DNA of 57,253 nt from assembly GCA_022340585.1 (NCBI GenBank), contig JAJDNS010000213.1, positions 1-57,253 on the forward strand. The letters are read 5' to 3'. The notes under the pieces are model-generated. The model did no database searches and was not told the DNA's origin. It saw only the letters and a program-made list of their open reading frames with translations. Both the position numbers and the translations under genes were made by a program. The DNA comes from Acidobacteriota bacterium. GTDB lineage: Bacteria; Acidobacteriota; Vicinamibacteria; Fen-336. Below, piece after piece: positions 29,956-38,535 of this stretch. The stretch's first letter is position 1; each line of letters begins with the position of its first letter.

Positions 29956-30405
29956 ATGGAAACCTGGGTGGTCGTGTTTCTTGGAGTGATCGCTGTCGCC
30001 GGGGCGGTGCAGGCCGGGTTCCTGGTGGCCATGGCGGTGGCCATCATCCGCCTCGCGCGGAGGATCGACACCCTGCAGGACAGGTTCGAGCAGGGAATCG
30101 CGCCGGCGGTGGAGGGCATCGATCGGGTCACCCGGAACGTCGCCGAGATCAGCGATCTGGCCACGCTTCAGGCGCGGCGCATCGACCAGACACTGACGGA
30201 AACGCTGGAGACGGTGGATGACACGGTGGCGGTGGCCCGGAGCTTCGTGGCCCACCCCTTCGGTGGCCCCCTCTCCCGGGTGAGCGCCATCTTCCGGGGC
30301 ATCCAGACCGGGTTCGAGGTCTTCCACCAGCTGGGGCAGGAGGATCGGGCGCCGTCACGGGAGAAGCGGCGCGACGAGGAGGACGACGAGCACCTCTTCA
30401 TCTGA
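29956..30405 (+). CDS. DUF948-like single-pass membrane protein
   Basis: 149-aa protein with one N-terminal membrane helix (WVVVFLGVIAVAGAVQAGFL) and a long amphipathic helical region (RRIDTLQDRFEQGIAPAVEG, then VTRNVAEISDLATLQARRID) that resembles DUF948 and methyl-accepting-protein-like coiled coils. The tail is acidic (EKRRDEEDDEH). It probably acts with the YtxH protein 6 nt upstream. Function is not known. No separate promoter or clear ribosome site is visible, which fits translation coupled to the upstream gene. Confidence 0.75.
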   Translation: METWVVVFLGVIAVAGAVQAGFLVAMAVAIIRLARRIDTLQDRFEQGIAPAVEGIDRVTRNVAEISDLATLQARRIDQTLTETLETVDDTVAVARSFVAHPFGGPLSRVSAIFRGIQTGFEVFHQLGQEDRAPSREKRRDEEDDEHLFI

Positions 30406-30419
30406 GCTCGCGCGAGCTC
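30404..30419. terminator. Short palindrome between convergent genes
   Basis: A perfect 16-nt palindrome (GAGCTCGCGCGAGCTC) overlaps the stop of the DUF948-like gene and lies just before the end of the convergent J-domain gene. It could fold as a 6-bp hairpin on both strands. There is no T-run, so its role as a terminator is weak. Confidence 0.3.
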
Positions 30420-30424
30420 GATGG

Positions 30425-32044
30425 TCAGGCGTTCCTTCCTCCGCCCTTGAACAGCCGACGGAGCAGTCCGCCGGGCGGAGGGGCGTTCCCCGCGGTCATC
30501 TCGGCCATCGCCTCGGGGTAGCCGGGTCGAAGCTCGACGGCCTTTCGGAACATGGCCTGGGCCCGGGCGCTGAGGCCACCCGACTTGTACAGGACTCCCA
30601 GCTCGTAGTGGGCCTCGGCGTTGGCGGGGTCCTCCCGCACGACGCGCTGCAGCGCCTTCTCCGCGCGGCGGATCCATTTCGGGTTCTGGGCGTAGGCTCG
30701 CGCCAGCAGGACGTGGCCACGGTGCTGGCGGCTCTCGGGCTCGAGGCGCGGAACCGCTGCCTCGAGCATCTGGATCGCGTCCCAGAAGCGGGATTCTTTT
30801 AGGAGCCGCTCGGCCTTCCGGAGTGTCTCGTCACCCCCGGCCTCTTCCCCTCCGGTCCCCGGCAAGGCCGAGTCGGGCGCGCCCTCGGACTGCGCGCCGA
30901 GGCGGGAGGCGTAGGCGGTCCGGGTCTTCTCGTTGCCGAGAACCTCCCAGGCTTCGGAGACGCGGACGAAGATGGCCTCGAAGACGTTGCGGAGGTCCCT
31001 GAGGACCGGCTCGCGCTGGGCGTCGGGGTGATAGCGCTTGACCTGCGCCACGTAGGCGCGTCGGACCTCGGCGTCGGTGCAACCCGGATCCAGCCCCAGG
31101 ATCTCGAAGTGGCTCAGGAGGGGAAGTGACTCGAAGAGTCCGAGAACCTCCTGTTTCTCCGCCAGGAGCTCCGAGCTCATTGGGGCCGCAGGTTCGGCCG
31201 CCGGCCCCGGAGCGGGCCCGGGCCCGGGGGCGGGCCCGGGAGGCGCGACTCTCCCCGGCGCCGGGGCGGACGAGCTCGACACCGGTCGGGCCTCGGCCTC
31301 CTCGGGAGCTTCTCGGGTCGAGGCGGCGGCCGCCGGCCCGGTTGGGTCCGGTGTCGCTGACGCGGCTTCGGGCGGAGCGGGCCTGGGCTCGTACCGGACG
31401 CGGCCGGTGAGGAGAAGGCCGGCCAGGCCCCGCTGGGCGTCATCCGCCTCCAGGGGGGCGCTCGCCAGGATCTGACGCGCCGTGCCGACACCATCCACCC
31501 GGGAGAGCAGGGCCCCCTCGGTCAGGGTGAGGGTTCGCTCGTGGGCGAGGCCGGCGGTGGCGGTCAGCCCCCGGTCCAGGTCGCCGAGCAGTCCCTGAAT
31601 CGCGTCGGCATCGTCGATGCGACGCACGGCCTCGAGGATCAGCGGCTCTGTGCCTCCGGTGACCGGGAGCGTGTCCGGGGGCGGGGCGGCGGTGGGGTCG
31701 AAGCTCGCCTCGGTGCCGCCGAGGGCCAGGCACTGTACCAGCCGTTCGCGCAGCGCACCGGCCGAGGGGCCGGAGGCCCGAGTGGAGTCCTGCGGCCGTC
31801 GCAGGCCGACCTCCACGAGGACCTGCTCGAGCTTGAGCCGTGCCGAGTCGTCGGGGTCGGAGAAGGGATCTCCCGCCGCCCGCGGGGCCCCCGGAGGCGG
31901 ACAGAGGCCCTCGACCCGCCCGTCCCGTACCACGACACGCAGGGGGTCGTCCCCGGTGGCGATCGACACGACGCCGGTGCCCCTCTCCCGGTGCACGTCA
32001 CCGAGGAGAGAGAGCGCCTGGCGGAGAGTGGAGGGGTCGCCCAT
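30425..32044 (-). CDS. DUF4388-like / J-domain / TPR protein
   Basis: 539-aa cytosolic protein. The N-terminal region (about 1-215) resembles the PatA-like DUF4388 domain (TLRQALSLLGDVHRERGTGVVSI). A Pro/Ala/Gly-rich linker follows (about 215-285), then a J domain (about 305-375; FEILGLDPGCTDAEVRRAYV and the HPD triad at H339), then TPR-type helices (about 400-520; ANAEAHYELGVLYKSGGLS). A J domain with HPD intact should stimulate an Hsp70/DnaK. TPRs would hold client or partner proteins. The gene is divergent from a hybrid histidine kinase with a short shared region. Similar proteins occur in Myxococcota and Acidobacteriota, without a settled role. Confidence 0.85.
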   Translation of the reverse strand: MGDPSTLRQALSLLGDVHRERGTGVVSIATGDDPLRVVVRDGRVEGLCPPPGAPRAAGDPFSDPDDSARLKLEQVLVEVGLRRPQDSTRASGPSAGALRERLVQCLALGGTEASFDPTAAPPPDTLPVTGGTEPLILEAVRRIDDADAIQGLLGDLDRGLTATAGLAHERTLTLTEGALLSRVDGVGTARQILASAPLEADDAQRGLAGLLLTGRVRYEPRPAPPEAASATPDPTGPAAAASTREAPEEAEARPVSSSSAPAPGRVAPPGPAPGPGPAPGPAAEPAAPMSSELLAEKQEVLGLFESLPLLSHFEILGLDPGCTDAEVRRAYVAQVKRYHPDAQREPVLRDLRNVFEAIFVRVSEAWEVLGNEKTRTAYASRLGAQSEGAPDSALPGTGGEEAGGDETLRKAERLLKESRFWDAIQMLEAAVPRLEPESRQHRGHVLLARAYAQNPKWIRRAEKALQRVVREDPANAEAHYELGVLYKSGGLSARAQAMFRKAVELRPGYPEAMAEMTAGNAPPPGGLLRRLFKGGGRNA

Positions 32045-32081
32045 CGTTCAGGACCGGAATCCCCGGCGGTCAGCGAGGGCC

Positions 32082-32127
32082 AGTATATCGTGCGAGGCTT
32101 GACTGGCGCTGGCTCTGGGGCAAAACT
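32082..32127. promoter_or_regulatory. Divergent promoter region (J-domain protein / histidine kinase)
   Basis: On the plus strand TTGACT (32099-32104), 17 nt, then AAAACT (32122-32127), ending 10 nt before the kinase ATG at 32138. On the minus strand a TATACT box (32087-32082) lies 37 nt before the J-domain gene start. The kinase mRNA would be near-leaderless and lacks a clear ribosome site. Confidence 0.45.
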
Positions 32128-32137
32128 GCCTTCTCCC

Positions 32138-35100
32138 ATGACCCGCGTGCTCGTCATCGACGACGACCCGATGGTCGGCAAGACCCTGGTCGACCTCCTG
32201 GGGCTGCACGGCTACCCCGCCACCCGCGCCGAGTCGGGCGAGAAGGGGCTGGAGGCCCTGGCCCAGGACGGGTTCGACCTGGTTCTGCTCGACCTCCGCC
32301 TGCCGGGCATGAGCGGCTTCGAGACCTGCGAGCGGATGCGGGAGTCCTACGGTCCTTCGCTGCCGGTGATCATGATGACCGCCTTCGGCGATCCGGTGGC
32401 GGTGCGACGGGGATACGAGGCCGGCGCCGACGATTTCCTCCACAAGCCGGTCGACACCCCGGCCCTCATCCTCAAGGTGAGGGCCTTCCTGCGTCTGAAG
32501 TCGATGCACGACGAGCTGGTCCGGAGTCGGGAGGAGGCGCAGGCCCGGGCCCGCGACCTCGCCCAGCTCCACGAGATCGGGCGCGACTGGTCTCTCATCG
32601 CCGAGCCCGCCGCCTTCAACCGCATGCTCACCCAGCGGCTGGCGCGGCTGCTGGGGGCCCCCACCGTGGGGATTGCCCTCCACGACCCGACCACCCGGGT
32701 CATGGAGGCCGCGCTCCCCGTTCACGGCCTGGACGACGAGAGGGCCCGAGCCTTTCGCTACGTTCCCCGTCCCGAGTATCGGAGCCTCTGGAACCCCCGC
32801 AGCGGACGGCCCTACGTGAGCAACCAGCCCGCCTCCGACCTTCGCCTCGCCCAGGAGATCGCCCTCCTCGCCGAGGCGCAGTCGGTCGTCCTCATGCCTC
32901 TCCTGTCGGCGGGCGAGCTCATCGGTCTGCTCGGCGCCGCCGACAAGCCGGGTGGCTTCACCGACGGCGATGTCCAGATCCTGTCCACCTTCGCGGGGCC
33001 GGTGGCGACGTTCCTCATGAGCCGGCAGATCTTCGACCGCCAGAGGCGTCAGGCCGGGCGCTTCGAGCGGTTGGCGGCGCTCGTGGGCGACATGGCCGCG
33101 GTCTCCGGGCGCGACCGCCTGCTCGAGATGACCGTGCGCCGCATCCAGACCGACCTCGGCTACGACTACGCGGCCTTCCACGCCGCGGGGGCGGAGGATG
33201 GCCAGGGGCCCGAGGTCGAGGCCGGCTCGACCAGCTCCCCGCCCAATCCCGAGTCCCTGCGCTGGGCCGCGCGGCTCTCCGCGCCGCTGGAGGCGTCGCG
33301 CTCGGCGGAGCTGGCGGAGCTGGCGGTCCCGGTGCGTGCCGGCGGGCATGTCCTCGGGGTGCTGGTGGTCAGCCGGCGCCGGGCCGGGTCGTTCGACGAG
33401 GAGGAGACGAGCCTGCTCTCCACCCTCGGCGGGCACCTGGCCCTCGCCCTGCGCCGGGCGGACAGCGAGGCGGCCACCGAGCACATCGCGCGGCAGATGG
33501 CCACCCTGTACGACCTCGGACTCGAGACGGCCGCCCTCAGGGATCTGAAGGCCCTCTTCGTCCGCGCCACCGAGGAGGCGGGACGCCTGATCCGCGCCGC
33601 TCACACCTCGGTCTTCCGTTTCGACGAGGGCGAGCAGGTGCTCCGTCTGTTCGCCGCCTGGGCGGGTGAGCACGGCGACACCCGGGAGCCGCCTATCTTC
33701 CGCCTCGGGGAAGGCATCGCCGGGCGGGTGGCGCGGGATCTGCTGCCGCTGCTGGTGAACGACGTGCCGGGCCACGCGGACTGGGTCGTCGGCGACAATC
33801 CGGTCGAGCGCATCCTCTGTGTCCCCCTGACCCACTTCGACCGCGCGCGGGGGACCTCCGTGCTCTACGGGGTGCTCAACGCCACTCGCCAGCCCGGCTC
33901 GCCGCCCTTCAGCGACGACGATCTCGACTACCTCACGCGCTTCGCCGGGCAGCTGTCGATCGCGGTGGCGAACTCCGTGGCCTTCGCCGGGGAGCGCGAG
34001 CGCAGCGAGCAGCTGGCGCTCGTCAACAGCGTGTTGCGGGAGACGGCGGGGGTGCTGTCGCGGGATCGCATCCTGGAGTCGACGGTGTCCCGCATCCAGG
34101 AGGCGTTTCAGCACCCGGTCGTGGCCATGCTCGAGCCGGACCTGGAGTCGGGGATGCTGCGCGTCGTCACCGCCGCGGGCCGGGAGCCTCCCCCGGAGGA
34201 GCAGGCGAAGACCCTGAGCGGGGAAGGCCCCCTGGGGCTGGCCCTGACCGAGCGCCGCACGGTGGCGTGGGCGGAGGCCTCGACGCCGGGCTTCGCGTCG
34301 CTGGTGCCGGGCAGCCGAAACGCCCTGGCCGTACCCATCGTGTCCGGGGACGAGGTGACCGCGGTCCTGTACGTGGAGAGCGACCGGGCCGGATCCTTCG
34401 ACCGGGGGCAGGTGATCGCCCTGGAGACGTTGGCGGACGGAGTCGGGATCCTTCTTCGAACGGCCGGGCTCTACGAGACGCTCGAGAACACCAACGCACG
34501 GCTGGTGGAGCTCGACCGCACCAAGAGCGAGCTCGTGAACGTCGTCGCCCACGACTTCCGGACCCCTCTCGCCGCCATCCTGGGATGGGCGGAGATGCTG
34601 GAGGCGCGACCGGACGCCGAGGAGGAGGAGCGTCGCGAGCGGGCGGGCCTCATCGTGGACAGCGTCACTCGGATGGCCGGTCTCATGGACCGGACGCTGG
34701 AGACGACGCGGCTGGAGACGGGCCAGTTCGCCTTCGACTTCGGTCTGGTGGACCTCGCTGCCTGCCTGCGGGCAGCGGCGGAGCGCTTCCCGGCGGACCC
34801 GGCCCACCCGATCGTCCTGGATCTGCCCGAGGAGCCTCTTCCCTGCTGGGCGGACGCCGAGCGGATCGGCGAGGTCGCCGACAACCTGCTGTCGAACGCG
34901 GTGAAGTACTCGCCCGGAGGGGGCGAGGTGCGCCTCGCCGTTCGACGCGAGCGGGAGACGGCGGTGGTGAGCGTCTCCGATCAGGGAATGGGCATCGCTC
35001 CGGAGAAGATCGGGTTGCTCTTTCGACCCTTCTCGCGGGTCCACGACCGGGAGGCCACGGGAATCGAGGGGTTCGGCCTGGGGCTGTCGATCTGCGAGCG

Positions 35101-35566
35101 GATCGCTCGTGCCCACGGCGGGGAGTTCCAGGTGGACAGCACCCCCGGCGAGGGGTCGAAGTTCGCGTTCACACTGCCTCTCTTCGGGGCCGGCGCCCAG
35201 TCGCAGGCACCGGTGGTGGTGGTGGCCGCGGCCGACGCCGTCACCCGCAGGGAGATTCGGCGGGTGGCCGAGGAGGCGGGCTTCGCGGTGGAGGAGGCCG
35301 CGGACGGAGTGGAGGCGGTCGAGGCGACGGCGCGGCTCCTGCCCGCGGCCGTGGTCCTCGACCGGATCCTGCCCCGGCTCCGGGCGGAGGAGGTGGCGGA
35401 GCGCCTCCGGGCCCACGACGCGACCCGGGACGTGCCCCTCATCGCCCTCGCCGTTGCCGCCGACCTCGGGTCCCACGCGAAGCTCTTCCGCACCTGCCTG
35501 GCCCGGCCCCTGGACCGGCGCATGCTGGAGGCCGCGCTCGAGGGGCTCGGCGCCACCGTGAGCTAG
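32138..35566 (+). CDS. Hybrid sensor histidine kinase: REC-GAFx4-HisKA-HATPase-REC
   Basis: 1142-aa soluble histidine kinase. An N-terminal receiver (D52 in VLLDLRLPG, Lys in FLHKPVD) is followed by four GAF-like domains (about 145-290, 310-440, 455-610 and 630-780), HisKA with H805 in VAHDFRTPLAAIL, HATPase (N box DNLLSNAVKYS; GMGIAPEKIGLLF; GFGLGLSICERIA) and a C-terminal receiver-like domain (D1075). This last receiver has lost the first acidic pair (VVVVAAADAVTR) and has Arg in place of the conserved Lys, so it may be a non-phosphorylated docking domain. There is no membrane helix, so it should sense cytosolic signals through the GAF domains. The start at 32138 begins directly with the receiver strand MTRVLVIDDD. 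No DNA-binding regulator is adjacent. Confidence 0.93.
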   Translation: MTRVLVIDDDPMVGKTLVDLLGLHGYPATRAESGEKGLEALAQDGFDLVLLDLRLPGMSGFETCERMRESYGPSLPVIMMTAFGDPVAVRRGYEAGADDFLHKPVDTPALILKVRAFLRLKSMHDELVRSREEAQARARDLAQLHEIGRDWSLIAEPAAFNRMLTQRLARLLGAPTVGIALHDPTTRVMEAALPVHGLDDERARAFRYVPRPEYRSLWNPRSGRPYVSNQPASDLRLAQEIALLAEAQSVVLMPLLSAGELIGLLGAADKPGGFTDGDVQILSTFAGPVATFLMSRQIFDRQRRQAGRFERLAALVGDMAAVSGRDRLLEMTVRRIQTDLGYDYAAFHAAGAEDGQGPEVEAGSTSSPPNPESLRWAARLSAPLEASRSAELAELAVPVRAGGHVLGVLVVSRRRAGSFDEEETSLLSTLGGHLALALRRADSEAATEHIARQMATLYDLGLETAALRDLKALFVRATEEAGRLIRAAHTSVFRFDEGEQVLRLFAAWAGEHGDTREPPIFRLGEGIAGRVARDLLPLLVNDVPGHADWVVGDNPVERILCVPLTHFDRARGTSVLYGVLNATRQPGSPPFSDDDLDYLTRFAGQLSIAVANSVAFAGERERSEQLALVNSVLRETAGVLSRDRILESTVSRIQEAFQHPVVAMLEPDLESGMLRVVTAAGREPPPEEQAKTLSGEGPLGLALTERRTVAWAEASTPGFASLVPGSRNALAVPIVSGDEVTAVLYVESDRAGSFDRGQVIALETLADGVGILLRTAGLYETLENTNARLVELDRTKSELVNVVAHDFRTPLAAILGWAEMLEARPDAEEEERRERAGLIVDSVTRMAGLMDRTLETTRLETGQFAFDFGLVDLAACLRAAAERFPADPAHPIVLDLPEEPLPCWADAERIGEVADNLLSNAVKYSPGGGEVRLAVRRERETAVVSVSDQGMGIAPEKIGLLFRPFSRVHDREATGIEGFGLGLSICERIARAHGGEFQVDSTPGEGSKFAFTLPLFGAGAQSQAPVVVVAAADAVTRREIRRVAEEAGFAVEEAADGVEAVEATARLLPAAVVLDRILPRLRAEEVAERLRAHDATRDVPLIALAVAADLGSHAKLFRTCLARPLDRRMLEAALEGLGATVS

Positions 35567-35573
35567 CGGAGCC

Positions 35574-36416
35574 ATGCGGGAAGTCCTGGAGGCGGCCCTG
35601 GGAGCCGAAGCGGCGGGCGAGCCGGCGGCGCTGGTGACCGTGGTGTCTACGCGCGGGTCGACGCCGCAGAAGGCCGGGGCCCGGATGCTGGTTCACGCCG
35701 ATGGCCGGATCGTGGGGACGATCGGTGGCGGGTGCCTCGAGGCGGAGATGACGCGGAGGGCACGCCAGGCCATCATGGACCGTCGGGCGGAGCTGGCAAG
35801 CTACGACCTCACCCCGCACGAGGCGGGGGAGGACGGGCTGGTCTGCGGGGGCAGGATGCAGGTCTTCATCGAGCCGATCGAGGGAACCCCGGTTCTGTGC
35901 CTGTTCGGGGCGGGCCACGTCGCCCAGCCGCTCTCGCGCATGGCCGGGGCGTGTGGCTTCCGGGTGGAGGTGGCGGACGACCGTGCGAAGTTCGCCAACG
36001 CGGAGCGTTTCCCCGACGCCTCCCTCCTCGTGGTGGACGACTTCCCCGGGGCGGCCACCCGGATGACCCTGGGGCCGAACTCCTACGCCGTGGTGGTGAC
36101 TCGCGGCCACCAGGGGGACGCGGTGGCGCTCGAGGCGGTTCTCCAACACGACGTGCGCTTCGTCGGGCTCCTCGGAAGCCGGGCCAAGATCGTTCACATC
36201 TTCGCTGCCCTCGCCGAACGAGGGGTGCCGTCGGAGCGGCTGGCGACGGTGCACGCCCCCCTCGGGTTGAAGATCGGATCGCAGACCCCGGAGGAGATCG
36301 CGGTGAGCATCCTGGCCGAGATGATCGCTGTCCGGAGGGGAGTGGACCCCTCGCAGATCGGCTCGATGAAGATGCCCATGCCGGGTCGGCTGAAGCCTGA
36401 CGACACAACAGGTTGA
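35574..36416 (+). CDS. XdhC/CoxI-family protein
   Basis: 280-aa protein of the XdhC family, which inserts the sulfurated molybdenum cofactor into xanthine dehydrogenase-type enzymes. The N-terminal motif (LVTVVSTRGSTPQKAGARML then VGTIGGGCLEAE) and the Rossmann-like C-terminal half (LCLFGAGHVAQPLSRMA, VVTRGHQGDA, FVGLLGSRAK) are both present. It starts 7 nt after the histidine kinase stop. No xanthine or CO dehydrogenase subunit is in the window, so its client must be elsewhere; purine catabolism would suit the salvage genes at 47-52 kb. Confidence 0.9.
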   Translation: MREVLEAALGAEAAGEPAALVTVVSTRGSTPQKAGARMLVHADGRIVGTIGGGCLEAEMTRRARQAIMDRRAELASYDLTPHEAGEDGLVCGGRMQVFIEPIEGTPVLCLFGAGHVAQPLSRMAGACGFRVEVADDRAKFANAERFPDASLLVVDDFPGAATRMTLGPNSYAVVVTRGHQGDAVALEAVLQHDVRFVGLLGSRAKIVHIFAALAERGVPSERLATVHAPLGLKIGSQTPEEIAVSILAEMIAVRRGVDPSQIGSMKMPMPGRLKPDDTTG

Positions 36417-36426
36417 TGGCCCGGGC

Positions 36427-36455
36427 TTGAAGCGGAACCTCAGGCCCCGTATCCT
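36427..36455 (+). promoter_or_regulatory. Sigma-70-like promoter TTGAAG-17-TATCCT
   Basis: TTGAAG (36427-36432) and TATCCT (36450-36455) with a 17-nt spacer, upstream of the secreted unknown protein (ATG 36475). The leader is about 12 nt and includes GAGG. Confidence 0.6.
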
Positions 36456-36474
36456 TACCGGCCGAGGCCCGGAT

Positions 36475-37023
36475 ATGCAGCAGTGGGTGAAGACCGCGCT
36501 CGTTGGCCTTGTGGTGGTCGCGGCTCCGGCCGGCGCGGGCGACGAAGAGGCGGCGACCCTGGTCGTCGAGCACGAGAACGCCGCGCAGACTCTCACGTTG
36601 CGCACCCCCGAGGACTGGGTGGTCGAGAGTCGCCCCGGCCAGCCCGAGATCACCGAGGCCCGGGGCGGGCTCCTGGTCGTTCGGGTCCTCCGACGGGAGG
36701 GCGAGCTGGGCCTCGACAGCTACCACGTGCAGTGCATGCAGGAGCGTCTGGCCGACCCGATGAAGGCCGAGCCCCAGGTCGACTACGAGTACGACTTCCG
36801 CCAGGGGTGGATCGGCGAGCGGGAGGCCCTCGATTCCGCCTTCGTGGTCCACTACGACGAGCCGGTCGACGGTCACAAGGACTGGCGGCAACGGCACGTG
36901 ACGGTGATCGGCCAGGGTGAGTCGCTGTGCCTGGTGGGCATGGCCCCCCGGCAGGTGTGGAGGAAGTCCCGACAGAGCCGGGCGTTGCTGAACGCAGTGA
37001 TGACCAGCGTGCGTCTCGACTGA
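36475..37023 (+). CDS. Secreted protein of unknown function
   Basis: 182-aa protein with a signal peptide (QQWVKTALVGLVVVAAPAGA, cleavage near residue 22) and a mixed alpha/beta mature domain with a single Cys pair region (QCMQERL and ESLCLVG). I recognise no family; the pattern of a beta-rich fold with LTLRTPEDWVVESRPGQPEI and a final helix resembles PsbP/DUF1795-like lipoproteins, but only loosely. The start at 36475 fits a GAGG 8 nt upstream and a promoter at 36427. Its stop overlaps the ATG of the MinD-like gene by one base, so it forms an operon with the next two genes. Confidence 0.65.
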   Translation: MQQWVKTALVGLVVVAAPAGAGDEEAATLVVEHENAAQTLTLRTPEDWVVESRPGQPEITEARGGLLVVRVLRREGELGLDSYHVQCMQERLADPMKAEPQVDYEYDFRQGWIGEREALDSAFVVHYDEPVDGHKDWRQRHVTVIGQGESLCLVGMAPRQVWRKSRQSRALLNAVMTSVRLD

Positions 37024-37982
37024 TGGCTCTCACGGTCTCCGAGACGCTCTCCGTGGGATCGGCCGCTAAGCAGCGCCAGATCTGGTCCGTGGGCGGGGGC
37101 AAGGGAGGCATCGGGAAGTCCCTCATCTCGGCCTCCCTGGGCTGGCAGCTGGCACGAATGGGCCAACGCGTGGTGGTGGTCGACGCCGACCTCGGCGGCG
37201 CCAATCTCCACACCTGCCTCGGCCTCCCGGTTCCCGCCCGCACGCTCGCCGACTTCATCCAGCGCCGTTTGGACACGCTCGAGGAAACGCTCACCGAGAC
37301 CGGTGTCCCGGGGCTCAGGCTCTTGAGCGGCGCTGGCGATCTCCTCACCGCGGCCAACATCAAGCACCTCCAGAAGGTCCGGGTCCTGAAGAAGATCCGC
37401 GCTCTGGATGTCGACGTGGTGCTGATCGACATCGGGGCGGGCACGTCCTTCAACATCCTCGACTTCTTCCTGATCTCCGACGTGTCCGTCCTGACGGTGG
37501 TGCCGGAGCCGAGCTCCATAGAGAACGGCTACCGGTTCATCAAGGGCGGCCTCTATCGGCGGCTGCGCGCGGCCACGAAGCACGAGGGGACCCGTCGCCT
37601 GGTGGAGGCGGCGATGGATCCGAAGAACGAGCTGGGCCTGCGAACGCCCGTCGACCTCGTGAGACGCGTCGAGGCAGAGGACCCGGAGACGGCGGCGCTG
37701 TTCCGTCGGGAGATGGGGGCCTTCCAGCCGCGTTTCGTGGTCAACGAGGTCCGCAGCGAGCGGGATGTCGCCATCGGTCACCAGCTGGTGGCCGCCTGCA
37801 AGCGGCATCTGGGCCTGAGCGCGAGCTATGCCGGCTTCGTGCACTTCGAGGACGCGGTGTGGCAGGCGGCCCGCCGCCGCCGGCTGTTCATGGCGGACGC
37901 GCCCACGTCCCGGGCGGCCGAGGAGATCCGCCGGCTCGCGCGGGACCTCCTCAAGGGCGAGAGCCTCGGCGCCGGGTATTGA
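37023..37982 (+). CDS. MinD/ParA-like ATPase (FlhG-type)
   Basis: 319-aa P-loop ATPase of the MinD/FlhG group. The deviant Walker A GGGKGGIGKS is at about 24-33, followed by VVVDADLGGANLHTCL (Walker A' region) and VLIDIGAGTSFNILDF (switch II). Such ATPases place proteins or machines at cell poles or on the nucleoid. A region after about 200 (MDPKNELGLRTPVDLV) is an insertion also seen in relatives of Deltaproteobacteria. There are no flagellar or chemotaxis genes near. Its start overlaps the stop of the upstream gene, and 7 nt after its stop begins a J-like/HTH gene, which is likely its partner. Confidence 0.88.
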   Translation: MALTVSETLSVGSAAKQRQIWSVGGGKGGIGKSLISASLGWQLARMGQRVVVVDADLGGANLHTCLGLPVPARTLADFIQRRLDTLEETLTETGVPGLRLLSGAGDLLTAANIKHLQKVRVLKKIRALDVDVVLIDIGAGTSFNILDFFLISDVSVLTVVPEPSSIENGYRFIKGGLYRRLRAATKHEGTRRLVEAAMDPKNELGLRTPVDLVRRVEAEDPETAALFRREMGAFQPRFVVNEVRSERDVAIGHQLVAACKRHLGLSASYAGFVHFEDAVWQAARRRRLFMADAPTSRAAEEIRRLARDLLKGESLGAGY

Positions 37983-37989
37983 GACACCG

Positions 37990-38535
37990 ATGGAGCGAGA
38001 AGACCTCTACGACGTCCTCGGCCTCGAGCCGGGGGCCTCCCCTGAGCAGGTCGAGCGGGCGTACCGCTTCTCCCTGGAGATGTACGACCAGGATGCGCTC
38101 GCCACGTACTCCCTCCTCCAGCCGGTGGAGCTGGCGGCCGAGCGGGCGCGGATCCAGGAGGCCCACGACGTCCTCGCCGACCCCGAGCAGCGACGCGCCT
38201 ACGACGAGGCCCACGGGTTCGCTCCGCCGGAGTCCTCGACGGTGCCCTTCCCGCCTCACGGTGGCAGCGGCACCGAGGAGGTCGAGCTCCCCGAGGTATT
38301 GACCGGAGCCGACCTCCAGCGCATCCGGGAGTCCCGAGGAGTGGACCTCCGGCGGATCGCGAGCATCACGAAGATCGGGACACGGTTCCTGGAGTATATC
38401 GAGGAGGACCGCTTTGCCCTCCTGCCCGCCCCCGTCTACCTACGGGGCTTCCTGCAGGAGTACGCCCGGGCGATCGGGCTCGAGCCGAAAGCGGTCGTCA
38501 AGGCCTACATGCGCCGGATGCCGTCGAAACCCTAG
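37990..38535 (+). CDS. J-like domain fused to RodZ-type HTH
   Basis: 181-aa protein. The N-terminal 70 residues look like a J domain ([26 protein letters not shown], then [19 protein letters not shown]), but the HPD triad is replaced ([11 protein letters not shown]), so it should not activate DnaK. A Pro/Ser-rich linker leads to a RodZ/HTH_25-like helix-turn-helix (about 95-175; [22 protein letters not shown], quoted in parts, and [15 protein letters not shown]). There is no membrane helix as in true RodZ. It follows the MinD-like gene by 7 nt. It may act as a positioning or DNA/partner-binding adaptor; this is inference. Its 3' end overlaps the convergent deoC stop by 4 nt. Confidence 0.8.
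   Translation: MEREDLYDVLGLEPGASPEQVERAYRFSLEMYDQDALATYSLLQPVELAAERARIQEAHDVLADPEQRRAYDEAHGFAPPESSTVPFPPHGGSGTEEVELPEVLTGADLQRIRESRGVDLRRIASITKIGTRFLEYIEEDRFALLPAPVYLRGFLQEYARAIGLEPKAVVKAYMRRMPSKP

Noticed and set aside
31541..32137. Upstream extension of the histidine kinase frame by about 200 codons
   Set aside because: It overlaps the divergent J-domain gene and lacks domain sense; the receiver domain starts exactly at 32138.
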